From the NCBI GenBank assembly GCA_947652115.1, contig OX393563.1, positions 25,312,935 to 25,376,934 on the forward strand: 64,000 bases of DNA. The letters run 5' to 3'. The notes below the pieces were generated by a model. It did not search any database, was not told where the DNA came from, and saw nothing but the letters and a program-made list of their open reading frames with translations. Position 1 is the first letter of the stretch; the number at the start of each line of letters is the position of its first letter. This document shows, piece after piece, positions 1 through 9,323 of the stretch. Origin of the DNA: Blastomussa wellsi. Its lineage: Eukaryota > Cnidaria > Anthozoa > Scleractinia > Plerogyridae. A program made the translations under genes and the position numbers.

Positions 1-969
1 TGAGGCCATAATTATATTCAGCGGGTGCTAACTAAATAACAATTCACGTTTTCGGCGATAGATTTCTTAAAACATAAAACGGTAAAAATGAACGATAAAA
101 TCCGACGTTTCGGAGTAATCATGACTCCATTATCTGCAAATTACCGCATTACGACAGATGACACGGTTCGAGTAGTTTCACCATTTGAAGACCAAATCTC
201 AGCAGGATCTGAGTTTAAAAGTACACACCACCATCCAGCCTGTGTTTGTGAGCCGAAAAGTTAAACAAGAACTAAGCATGAAATAAACAAAGCCACCAAT
301 TGTAAATCAGCTGTGCGATTTTTAGAGTTTTCAATGTGACCTGTATGAAACGGATTATGTAGGTTACACACGCGTACATTTACATAATCGTGTAAGATGA
401 CATAAACGACAATCCTCCGCCATTGCCAAACACTACAAGAACGTGCACGGGACGATCGCTCAGGACCTGCTTAAAGGGGCATTGTCACGGTGATTTTGGA
501 GTGTTCAGGTAAATTCTGTGCTAAAGTCATTACTTAATACCTTTACTTGTGCAAAAAATGCTCCCCTGCAGCAGATTTGTGAAGAAGATATCAAATGAAA
601 ATTTAACAGGGAGAGCAAACCATAATCCCATTTTTTCAGGAAATGGCCTGAGAACTTGCCAATTTTTTTCAATTGACGATCCACGTCCATCCTCGCCGTC
701 GATAACAGCACACGTAAACGGTTTCAATGCAGTAACTTATAGTTCACCACTGAATTTTCTCCGATTCTCATTGGTCTAAATTAAACATGTGACGCGATAG
801 TGTACATCAGCGGAGGGCACTATCAGCGCACAGCTTGTAAACAAGCGGGCTTTCGGTAACAAAAAAAAAAGAGTTCAAACGCTATTTCACTGATCTGCAT
901 ATAGAGGGTTTCATGCCTGATATTTGTGAATATGCGCGCGGAAGAATATTTAGTGGTGAACAATAAAGA

Positions 970-1150
970 CAATAGAATGTTTCTGTCGTGGAACTATCGG
1001 TCAGATAGTTGCCCATTGGAAATTTGATGTTTTAAAACTAGCGTATTTGCCCTCAAGCTTCGCTTCCCCGGGCAAATATTTGTTTTCAGAACATCAAATT
1101 TCCGCGGAACAACTATCAGCCGATAGTTCCTCGACAGAAACACTCTATTG
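970..1150. repeat. Hairpin (foldback) MITE-like repeat
   Basis: The two flanks are inverted copies of each other. The left arm starts with AATAGAATGTTTCTGTCG and the right arm ends with CGACAGAAACACTCTATTG. Inside, GAACTATCGG/CCGATAGTTC and AAATTTGATGTT/AACATCAAATTT also pair around a centre rich in TTTGCCC/GGGCAAA. No coding potential is seen. This is a typical small palindromic non-autonomous DNA element; the superfamily is not assigned. Confidence 0.7.
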
Positions 1151-1924
1151 TTTAAATAGTCTTCGGTAACATAACTAAATCATTATTTTTGGTTTTCCTT
1201 TGAGCGAAGACTCTTGTGACAAGTTTAGTTTAGTTTAGTTTTTTTGCTAAAATAGCGTGTGTGTGGGAGGCTACTCAAACAAACAATCCAGACAATTCGC
1301 CCGAAGAACACTTGTGTGAAACTATATTCGAAAATATTCTTATTTTCTAGGAATTTATAGTTTGCGAGAAATTTGAAAAAATAGGCGAAACTACGGTTTT
1401 TTGACAAAGTTCTCGATATTAGTACTGAAGAAATTTGCAATACTTGAAAACGAAATAAACGTAGAATAACAGCTTCACTCTTCTTCTCCCCAGCAATACT
1501 AAGTGTTAATTTTTTTCCTCCCTTTTGAGTGTTCTGTTGCCTTTTGAAGATTTGTTATGTAGAGCGCTTCGAGAAAACAAGGGCAAAGATTGGCAAACTT
1601 TAGGGGCTTAAAAGGGACATCTTGGTATGTCCAATATGCAGTCAAAATAACTATTAAAAGTGCCTTAATAATATAACGAGATAAAAAATCTTTGCAATCG
1701 AGATTCGTAGACTATGGCTATATTTGATTTGCAGAAAAAGTCAACGAACGTGTGTTTGAACGTGTTTTTACTTTGTTGTTATGTTCGGGCTTGCACACAG
1801 GTTGCATGAGAATTAAATTTTGCAATCGTGATTGTTTGTTATGTGACTGGCATCACGTACATTTTCTTTAAGATTAAAAATTTTATAACCTAGCTTGATA
1901 AGGCTCTGATACTCCAACTCTAAT

Positions 1925-2310
1925 AGGCTCTATTAAACAGGGTACAGGAAGTAGGGTTAAGGTGCAGGACACACGTTTAAGGTGTAGGATGTATAATTAA
2001 GGTATAAAAAGTAGGGTTAACGTGTTGGAGGTTAGCATTTATGTAGAGTTAAGGAGTAGTTGGTAAGGTTATGGTCTCCGAGGAAGAGGTACTTTGAAGG
2101 AGCTACGGTAAAGGTGTAGGACGTAGGGTTAAAGTGTAGGTGTGGTGAAGGTATAGGGGGTATGCTGAAGGTGTAGGTGTAGTAGTGAAACTGTTAAAGG
2201 TAAAACTATCGTAGGTGTACGAGGTGGGGTCTGTCCATTTCATGAGTTCGGGTTGGAGTTTTTGAGTCCGAGTTTCGAGTTAAAAAATCGAGTTTGAGTT
2301 AAAAAAAATC
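1925..2310. repeat. Degenerate short tandem repeats
   Basis: From about 1925 to 2215 the unit GTAGGGTTAAGGTGTAGGAC recurs in degraded, irregularly spaced form. From about 2240 to 2310 a second motif built on GAGTTCGAGTTAAAAAATCG recurs. Both look like old minisatellites with no coding content. Confidence 0.6.
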
Positions 2311-2315
2311 GAGTT

Positions 2316-2460
2316 ACAGTGGAACCTCGATTTAACGAAGTCGCTGGGGACCGGCCAAATTCATTCGTTAAATCGAGGGTTCGTTATATCGAGGTTGTTT
2401 TTCACATATTTTACTATTACTGGGTCAAAGAATACCGTTCGTTATATCGAGGTTTACTTT
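2316..2460. mobile_element. pogo/Tigger-like transposon end fragment
   Basis: CAGTGGAACCTCGATTTAAC followed by internal inverted copies of TTCGTTATATCGAGG resembles the terminal inverted repeats of pogo/Tigger-type Tc1/mariner elements, which commonly begin CAGT and contain CCTCGATT. Only the terminal part is visible; it is abutted on the right at about 2475 by element 1 DNA. The family assignment is by recalled TIR style and is moderate. Confidence 0.45.
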
Positions 2461-2475
2461 GGTCAGCGGTAATGC

Positions 2476-2583
2476 AAATACATGGGTCCTTATAATCCTC
2501 TAGAGAAACAACTGAGATATGATCCAGAGACAGGCGAAGTATTAGAATGGTATGTTAAGCCATATAATAAAGTGGATGAGATT
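2476..2583 (+). repeat. Exact 108-bp copy of part of the element 1 PLA2-like gene
   Basis: Positions 2476-2583 match 4299-4406 base for base in the same orientation. The source is the segment of the phospholipase A2-like gene from the YMGP motif to just before the catalytic His-Asp. On the left the copy meets pogo-like repeat DNA; on the right it meets the truncated tail of the minus-strand gene at 2584. It is therefore a rearranged fragment at the broken left edge of element 1. Confidence 0.9.
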
Positions 2584-3164
2584 ATCAGTTTTTTCTTTTG
2601 TACGTATATATGATCTTTTTCCGTTTAAAGACATTATTTGTTTGGCTCTCTCTTTTTCAATTTTTATTAAATCTTCTTCACTCATATTCAATAAATCATT
2701 TGGTCTTGGTAATTCAAGATGTTTTTCAAGGTTTTCAAAATCTTTTTCTGTATATTTTTTTAAAAATCATATATAGGTAATTTTTTTTCTTTGTCAACAT
2801 CTAGAGGAAGAGGAACAGAAGAGAATGGTAATTCATTCATATTATCTAATCTTTTCTCTTCTGTCAAATTTTCTCTTATGTCATTTTTATTTTCTTTCAA
2901 TTGATTAATGATAGCAACTTGTTTGCCTCTATTTTTTTGAGAATGACTTTGTAATTGTTTTATCAATTTATTTTGCTGACGATCTTGACTAGAGATGACA
3001 GGCTTGAACAATTCAGAGTAATCGTATTGTCTATCATTTCTTAAATTTCTTTCTTGAGAAATTACATCAGCAACTACTTTCTTCATTTTCTGAGCTTCAA
3101 TTCTCTTCTCAGCATTTTTCTTATATTCACTCAATTCCATAATATAAGAGAAGATAAATGACAT
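2584..3164 (-). pseudogene. Element 1 lysine/glutamate-rich coiled-coil protein, frameshifted and truncated
   Basis: I do not recognise a named family. The reading frame from 3164 down to 2760 encodes 134 residues that are strongly charged, rich in Lys, Glu, Gln and Asn, and probably helical or coiled-coil. It ends after LPIYDF at a run of T/A bases near 2757-2764. Just past that run the neighbouring minus frame is open to about 2584 and reads like the same protein (for example EKDFENLEKHLELPRPNDL). A single frame change therefore seems to split one gene. The 3' end is cut by the duplicated 108-bp fragment. It lies divergently to the ATPase gene with a 64-bp AT-rich gap that would hold both promoters. 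Small charged proteins next to the ATPase are common in Polinton-type elements; its function is unknown. Confidence 0.55.
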
Positions 3165-3228
3165 TAATCATTTATTTTTATTAATAAATTACAAAATACA
3201 CTTATCTTTGTCAGAGAATAAAATATAG

Positions 3229-4014
3229 ATGAAACTTATAAATTACGATAAGAAAGGAAAAATTAAGGATAGAAGAAGAGTAGATTTTATTCCAGAAGAT
3301 TTCCGTATGATCATTGTTGGAAAGAGTAATTGTGGTAAGACTAATACTCTGATGAATATGCTCTTGCGTCTTTTATATTATGATAAAATTTATCTCTATA
3401 CAAATAATCAAAATCAAGAAAAATATGTTTATTTAAAAAAGATAATGAATGATATATCAAAGAAAGTAAATTATCCTGTCTTAGAAATTAAAGGAACTGA
3501 AGAAATTATGAATACCTCAGAGTATCCAAAAGAGAACAGGAAGATAGTAATTTTCGATGACCACATAAATTATTCTAAAGAACAAGATAAAATAGCCAAT
3601 CACTTTGCTGATGGAAGACATCAAAATATTTCTGCTTGTTGTTTAAGTCAGAGCTATCATGACTTAGATCCTAAAATTAGAAATAATTGTTGTCATATGA
3701 TTCTCTTCCAACCTCATTCTAAGACTCATATGAATCTTATTTCCAGAGAAAATTTTATAGAACCAGAATTATTTAATAAATTAGATAAATATGATTTCTT
3801 ATTTGTAGATAAAGAGAAAAAGGAAGTAAAAAACATTGATGAGTTTTTTAAAAAACAATTATCTATTCAATTAATATATATAATGGTCAAATCATATTGT
3901 GTTAAGCAAAAAAAAAAAGAAACAGAATGCGTAGAACCATCGGGCTATAAGTTTTTTTGTACTTGTGCAGAATGCGGAATTGCAAAAACTAAATTTGTCA
4001 AGTCAAAAAACTAA
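3229..4014 (+). CDS. A32/FtsK-type genome-packaging ATPase, running into a zinc-binding segment
   Basis: The protein has 261 residues. Residues about 31-38 are a Walker A motif (GKSNCGKT); residues about 106-112 are a Walker B motif (IVIFDDH). The spacing and surrounding sequence fit the A32-type DNA-packaging ATPases of Polintons, adintoviruses and large DNA viruses, which drive genome entry into capsids. From residue 219 (ATG at 3883, preceded by ATATATA) the sequence changes character to a lysine-rich segment with Cys-x-Cys-x2-Cys (FCTCAECG). In related elements that segment normally starts the phospholipase-like protein. The apparent ATPase-zinc fusion follows an A/T run at 3844-3857, so it may be a decay product and not a true fusion. 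The ATPase motifs themselves are intact. Confidence 0.75.
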   Translation: MKLINYDKKGKIKDRRRVDFIPEDFRMIIVGKSNCGKTNTLMNMLLRLLYYDKIYLYTNNQNQEKYVYLKKIMNDISKKVNYPVLEIKGTEEIMNTSEYPKENRKIVIFDDHINYSKEQDKIANHFADGRHQNISACCLSQSYHDLDPKIRNNCCHMILFQPHSKTHMNLISRENFIEPELFNKLDKYDFLFVDKEKKEVKNIDEFFKKQLSIQLIYIMVKSYCVKQKKKETECVEPSGYKFFCTCAECGIAKTKFVKSKN

Positions 4015-4015
4015 A

Positions 4016-4580
4016 TGAGCCCCCTCAAAAAGGGGCCATTGTCGGCTCTGTTGGAGAAGAATTATTTAAAGGCGGAGTGAAAATGGCTGCAGTTTTAGGA
4101 AGACAAGGACTAAGTAAATTAGTTAAGTCGGATTTCGCTAAGAATAAAATAAAAGGAGTAGCTCACAAATATTTAGATGATGCTCTTGATTCTTTCACTC
4201 AGGATTTATTAAGTAAAATTTCAGGTCAAGGTACAGACATTCATAAAATGATAGGCAAATTGCCAAGACCTAGAGGTGGATGGACTTCTTCTAATTATAA
4301 ATACATGGGTCCTTATAATCCTCTAGAGAAACAACTGAGATATGATCCAGAGACAGGCGAAGTATTAGAATGGTATGTTAAGCCATATAATAAAGTGGAT
4401 GAGATTGCCGCTCATCATGACATTTGTTATTCTATGGGAAAGGGTAAAAATGAATGCGGTGAGAAAATGGTTAGAGAATTGGATAATATCCCTTATGGTG
4501 AAATGCCGAAATGGGGATAGACAGCTAGATTTCTAATTAATACGAAAAAGAAATTAGGATTAGGAATTGAAAAAAAATAA
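4016..4580 (+). pseudogene. Phospholipase A2-like protein (parvovirus VP1-type PLA2 domain)
   Basis: The main open stretch is 4077-4520; the first ATG in it is 4083, but the same frame is open and protein-like back to about 4016, where it would join the zinc segment at 3883-4014 across one frame change. Recognisable parts are the calcium-loop-like YMGPYNPL and the catalytic-type HHDICYS, in the order and spacing of parvovirus VP1 and Polinton/adintovirus PLA2 domains. In viruses these domains help breach endosomal membranes during entry; here that is family knowledge only. An in-frame TAG at 4518-4520 cuts the tail, and the frame stays open and basic (ending GLGIEKK) to a TAA near 4580, so the C-terminus is truncated. 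It sits directly upstream of the integrase. A 108-bp piece is duplicated at 2476-2583. Confidence 0.7.
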
Positions 4581-4582
4581 AG

Positions 4583-5520
4583 AAACCGTCGAGTTGGCAA
4601 GAAGAATTAGCTAAAGAATTACATAAGCATTTGAAGAAGAAATTTACTCGGCGGCGTACGATAGTCAATTCTATAGATGAGATATGGGCTGCAGTTTTAG
4701 TTGAAATGCAAAAGTTCTCTAAGTGGAATAAAGGAATAAAATATTTATTAATGGTTATAGACATCTTTAGTAAATATGGATGGATTAAATATCTTAAAGA
4801 TAAGAAAGGAGAAAGTGTGACTAGAGCATTCAAAGAAATATTCTCTGAGGGAAGAAAACCAAAATTCTTATGGACTGATAAAGGAAAATAATTCTATAAT
4901 CAAGATTTAAAGAAATTACTTAATGAAGAAAATATTCATTTGTATTCTACAGAAAATGAAGAGAAGAGTAGTGTTGTTGAAAGATGGAATAGAACTATGA
5001 AAGAGAAGATGTGGAAACAATTTTCTACACAGAATCATACAAAGTATTTGGACATTCTACCGAAACTCTTAAGAGAGTGTAATAACACTCCACATCGCTC
5101 AGAATGAAACCTGTAGATGCCTCTGAGAAGGAAAATGAAGGGACTGTCTACCTCAATCTTTTCAGAGAAAGAGAGAGATATCTCTTTCTTAAATTCAAAT
5201 TGGGTGACAAAGTCAGAATAAGTAAATATAAAAGGAAACTATTTGACAAAGGATATACTCCTAATTGGAGTGAAGAAATATTTATAATTTCTGGGATAAA
5301 TCCTACCAATCCTATTACTTATAGAGTGAAAGATTTGAGGTCAGAAGAAATCAAAGGATCTTTCTATGAAGAAGAATTACAAAAAACTCGTCAAGATGTC
5401 TTCAGAATTGATAAAGTCATTAGAAGAGATAAAAAGAAGAAAAAAGCTTTAGTATCATGGTCTGGATATCCAAAAGAATTTAATTCATGGATACCTCTCA
5501 GAGATCTTGAAAAAAATTGA
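4583..5520 (+). pseudogene. Retroviral-type integrase with C-terminal chromodomain, broken
   Basis: This is a DDE integrase of the Polinton class. The core is visible from about 4640 (SIDEIWAAVLVEMQ, then YLLMVIDIFSKYGW, LWTDKGK, and after the break EEKSSVVERWNRTMKEKM). The C-terminal part at 5104-5520 holds an SH3-like segment (LGDKVRISK) and a chromodomain (FRIDKVI, LVSWSGYP, NSWIP). Such integrases insert the element and the chromodomain can bind modified histones. It is inactive as it stands: an in-frame TAA at 4889-4891, a frame change near 5095, and valine where the first catalytic Asp is expected (AAVLVEM). The upstream frame is open to about 4580, where it overlaps the end of the PLA2-like gene. 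It precedes the polymerase fragment. Confidence 0.75.
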
Positions 5521-5555
5521 ATACTTTTATATCTGTATTTATGTAATTTGATTAT

Positions 5556-6241
5556 ATGGATAAAAACGTTCGCGAAATGAATTGATAGAAAGAATAATAG
5601 AATGTGAAAGAGAATTAAATAAAATAAATTTTTTACCTTCTAGAAATAGAGTCAAAGAAATGGTACGAGATTATGAATCTAGATATATTTGACAAGACTC
5701 TCTGGCCAGTAAAAAAAATAATGAGATTATTCTTAGAGAAAAAGCAATGCGTTGCTTTATAAAGACCTATGAAATCATATATCATATGAGAAATAATAAT
5801 TTTCCTCTTGAAAGATTATATCAAACTCTTCCTCTCATCAGAGATCAACTTCTCAAAGATCTAGATCTCTTCAAGAATATCAAATTTTCTGTTACACTTC
5901 ATGTCATCTTTGAAAAAGACAAATTCATGAAAAATAGATTTGAGAGAGAAGAAAAAGATGGCTACTTAAATTCTAAGACACAACTTCTAATTAATTCTGA
6001 AGAAATAGACGATAAGACTAGAAAAATAAATAATAATCTGAGTAATCAAATTTCTAATTGGATTTCTGATGGAAGTAATTGGATAATTAAAGATATCAAA
6101 TCACAATTTCTGAATGTTGTTAAGAGTAAACCTCTAAGAGCTTCTTATATCCAATTACCTCCGAAATTAAGAAATTCTAAGAAAGGATTAATTAATATAA
6201 AGAATGCAGATGATTTCTATTTTCTTTATTGCAATTTATAA
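5556..6241 (+). pseudogene. N-terminal fragment of Polinton-type family B DNA polymerase
   Basis: An ATG at 5556 starts a short frame that stops after nine codons. Degraded coding-like sequence follows in other frames. From 5747 to 6241 a 164-residue frame is open with features of the non-catalytic N-terminal region of Polinton/adintovirus PolB: FSVTLHVIFEKDKF, NQISNWISDGSNWIIKDI and YIQLPPKLRNSKKGLINI. Element 2 has a homologous stretch (IENWSVEGSDWYIDDID near 48.96 kb), which supports the call from within this window. No exonuclease or palm motifs follow; after the polymerase-like LINIKNADD the sequence turns to unrelated AT-rich DNA. All catalytic parts are therefore deleted. Confidence 0.6.
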
Positions 6242-6690
6242 GGGAAAATATTTTTCCAAATCCGTTCGTATTTTTTGCGTAGGTTCTTAGAATATCTTTC
6301 GAGATATTCTAGTATTTTATAAAAGATAAAGTATATCTTAATAAAACGACGTCTCTTTGGATAATACTTATTAAAATTATTTTCAACAATATTTAAAAGA
6401 TGAAAGAAATGGTCAAAGACTGGAGATGGAATGTAAGTATGAGGTTTTTGTAATATATCAATGAAGATGGAACGAATGTATTGTCTTCTATAATATTTTG
6501 ACTTCCTCTTGCGTTTTTGAGAGCACATTTATTTCCTCTGAGTATTAATTCGCAAATTCATAATCTTTAATTTGTCCACATTTCTGACAAACATAAGTAT
6601 CGAAAGAAAGACATATATCCATTTCAGTACAACATTTGTAATTCTCAATCTTTTCTTCTTTTTCAGAAAAGTATAATTTGAGAAGCTGAT
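6226..6690 (-). pseudogene. Possible VLTF3-like late transcription factor, split by a frame change
   Basis: The longer part (6226-6528, 100 residues) is basic and aromatic: KSKYYRRQYIRSIFIDIL, then PHTYIPSPVFDHFFHLL and a C-terminal FYKILEYLE block. Upstream on the same strand, in another frame, 6551-6690 encodes a clear zinc ribbon: Cys-Cys, then CLSFDTYVCQKCGQ. A zinc ribbon followed by this kind of YxR/IP-rich helical domain is the architecture of poxvirus VLTF3-type late transcription factors, which occur in some Polinton-like and large DNA viruses. The resemblance is from recalled patterns, without a search, so the name is tentative. What is certain is a zinc-ribbon protein split by stops and a frame change, convergent with the polymerase fragment. 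Confidence 0.4.
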
Positions 6691-6871
6691 CTAATTTTTT
6701 TCATAATCTTCCATAAATATAGTTGTGAATTGTTTTTAAATGAAATTGAAATATTAATAAATTGGCTAAATCGATAATTTATTTAATTATATAAAGAAAG
6801 AAGAAGATATCGTATAGAAGAAAATAATATATAAATTTTACAAGACATAATTAGCAGTAAATTATATGAAT

Positions 6872-7416
6872 TTATATGAATTCATAATGACGAATTCCAT
6901 CTTCATCAAATTCCCACCTCTCCCATCTAATTTCATTTCGGTCCCAATCAATTATTTTTATCAAATGATGTTTCTTTAAATATTTGTTAATTTTATTTTT
7001 AAGTTTCAATCTATTATTCCATTCTTAACGTGTAAATTTTGAAAGGTATCTATCTGGATACTCTCTTCTTTTTTCTGGTGTGAGAGAAGAAGAGTAGTTT
7101 TTCATATAATCAGGATTATCATCTCGAAACTTCTCATTTCGTTCTCTTTGTTCATCCTTATGATTTACACGGTATCTATCTTGATACTCTCCTCTCTTCG
7201 CTAGAGAAAGAGAAGAAGAGTAGTTCTTCATATAATCAGGATTATCATCTCGAAGTTTAATTCTCTCCTAGCTTCCTTCCTTTCTTCATCAGAAGAATAC
7301 TTCTTTGGCCTTCCTCTTGGCCTTTTATCTGGAGTTATAGTAATAGTCTCCACTCTGATATCCTGGTCAGAATTCTTGGGTATGACAATTTTCCGAATCT
7401 CAGTTATTTCTTCCAT
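6872..7416 (-). pseudogene. AT-hook protein with repeated RDDNPDYMKNY units
   Basis: The frame starting at 7416 encodes an N-terminal segment with an AT-hook core, RPRGRPKKY, at about residues 32-40. A frame change near 7253 leads to two tandem copies of a unit of about 43 residues, each containing RDDNPDYMKNYSSSL followed by a KR-EY-DRY pattern. An in-frame TAA at 7025-7027 interrupts it. Beyond the stop the same frame stays open to 6872 and looks coding (for example IKIIDWDRNEIRWERWEFDE), giving a tail that short ORF calls miss. AT-hooks bind the minor groove of AT-rich DNA, which suits this AT-rich element. Proteins with GRPKKY followed by repeated basic units occur in large DNA viruses and Polintons; the precise role is unknown. 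Confidence 0.55.
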
Positions 7417-7673
7417 ATTATACTAGTGATTCTATTTTTTAAGCCATTTCATTTTTAAGTTAAGTTTCTAAAATAGCATAAAAATCTATTTTAGAAAGAG
7501 AAGAAGATAAGAAGAGTGTTCATAAAAAAAAGAAAGAACGCCATTTTCAAATATACCCATGAAAATTACTGTTTCAAAATTGTTAAAAATGTTTATTTTC
7601 AATTTTTGAACAATTTAAGATACTCTTGAACTATTTTCTCCATTTCATTCTTTATAATTTTATTATGATACTC

Positions 7674-8242
7674 TCATTTTGAAAGAGTACCATTTACAAA
7701 TCTACGATCCAAATTTGGTTTGATAGATTTCTTAAACATTTCTAATTTCTGTTCCTTTTCTTCATATATTTTACCAGAAGGTTTCCAGAAAGAAGAGAAT
7801 AATACTCGTCTCTAAAAAAAATGAGGTAAAAATTTATTGATCTTGTCTTTGACACGTTTAATTTCTACAGAGTGGTAAAGATTATTGTGATACAATCGGT
7901 ATTCACCTTCTATTTCTCTTTGACATAAAAAACAGAAGAAGTCGGTATAACCTTTTACAAATTTGTCATGACTCTCTTTAACTTTCTCTGATTTAGTTCT
8001 TACATATTTCTTCCTAGAAACTTTAATGGCATCTTATTTTTCCTCCCCTGTTTTATAAATTCTTGTTCTTTTTTGTGCTTAATTGGTCTTCCAAGAGAAA
8101 GAGAAGGTTTTTCATCATTTAAAACTTTCATCAAATGTTTTTTGGTCTTAAGATGTTTTGCTCGAGAATCTCTTTGGAATTTTGATCCACAAATTTCACA
8201 TGCAATTTTATCTGAAAGATTACCATAACCAAATTGATACAT
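7674..8242 (-). pseudogene. C2H2 zinc-finger protein of element 1, frameshifted
   Basis: The first part (8000-8242, 80 residues) has a classical C2H2 finger near its N-terminus, CEICGSKFQRDSRAKHLKTK followed by KH. After it comes a GRP-containing basic stretch. Shifting one frame at about 8028 gives a long open continuation down to 7674 with a second finger-like element, CFLCQREIEGEYRLYHNN followed by LYH, and a charged tail, interrupted by one TAG after FLPHFF in a run of eight A/T bases near 7813-7820. The two parts probably belonged to one protein with two fingers. The likely role is DNA or RNA binding. It is the last recognisable gene before the non-coding right end of element 1. Confidence 0.55.
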
Positions 8243-8446
8243 TTCCTTATAATATATACTATAAAAAAAACTTTAAGCCATTTTCATTTTTTTTATCTTG
8301 TCCCAAAAACCACCACTTTTCCTCCTTTCTCAGAAAAAGAAAGAAAGAAGAAGAGAGAGAAGGACAGAAAGAATATTTCCCTCTATAATTATGCACGAAA
8401 ATTACTCTTTCAAAAATGTAAGATAAAAAAATACAAAGGATACAAT

Positions 8447-8838
8447 AAAGTCCTATTTAATGTCTCTTAATTATTTTCACCAGAAAAGGCATTAATTAGG
8501 ACTTTCACAGAAAATGGCCTTGAAAGGCTCCCCAATTAAAATAATTACTCATTCTTTAAGAAAGTCCTAATTAATGTCTCGGTAATTTCTTTTCTTCTCA
8601 GAATTTATTAGTCTATTTTATAAATATATTGTATTGTGTATTATTTCTTTTTATAAGAAAATTTTGAAATGTTATATAAATTATAGATAATGAATATAAT
8701 TACCGAGACATTAATTAGGACTTTCTTATCTATGAGCTATTTTAGACATTCTAGAATACTTCCAAGGACATTTTCTGTGAAAGTCCTATTTAATATCTCG
8801 ATATCTATTTTTAAAAAAGACATTAATTAGGACCATTA
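8447..8838. repeat. Nested imperfect palindrome in the right arm of element 1
   Basis: A perfect 31-bp inverted repeat lies at 8557-8587 and 8698-8728 (core AAAGTCCTAATTAATGTCTC). Outside it, 8490-8518 pairs with about 8767-8795 (AGGACTTTCACAGAAAATG type), and 8447-8466 pairs with 8819-8834. All pairs share nearly the same centre at about 8642, so the whole block can fold on itself. It is AT-rich and non-coding. It may be a foldback insertion or a structured terminal region of the element. Confidence 0.75.
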
Positions 8839-9101
8839 TTTTTACATGTTCTTTATCAAATAAATTAAAATTGAGAGATTTTAAAAGGAACCACTCTAGA
8901 TTAAATGAGGAGATTGAAAATAGGACTAGGACTTTTTCCTTGGCGAAGACAAAGACATAATTTTCTCTTTTTTATATAATTATTCATATTATTTATTAAT
9001 TTAATTTGTCATTATATAAGAAAGAGAATCAAAAAAGGCACTTTTAAGATTATGAATAAATACTTCAGATCAGGCTCATTTTTATAGAATTCATTTTTCT
9101 C

Positions 9102-9229
9102 TTTATAAAAGACGAAATCTCAGCATACTTTTTCATTCTAGAAATTTCATGGATTTTTGTCCTTTTAATTTTATGGAGAGACACCATTTTTCTAGAATTA
9201 CAAATTGTTTTTATAAAAGACGAAATCTC
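9102..9229. repeat. Short direct repeats in the right arm of element 1
   Basis: TTTATAAAAGACGAAATCTC occurs at 9102-9121 and again at 9210-9229. The DNA between 8840 and 9320 is otherwise AT-rich, with no open frames I would call genes. Confidence 0.6.
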
Positions 9230-9323
9230 TTCACTTTTTATCTAAGAAGAAAAATAGGTTAAATTTCTACTATATACCAGTTACTAATAAATTTGTTCAT
9301 AAAAGAGAAAATAAGATGGGGTC

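Noticed and set aside
4084..4700. Shared GGCTGCAGTTTTAG in the PLA2-like gene (4085) and the integrase gene (4687)
   Set aside because: A 14-base match in AT-rich, Ala-coding contexts can arise by chance; no longer similarity surrounds it.
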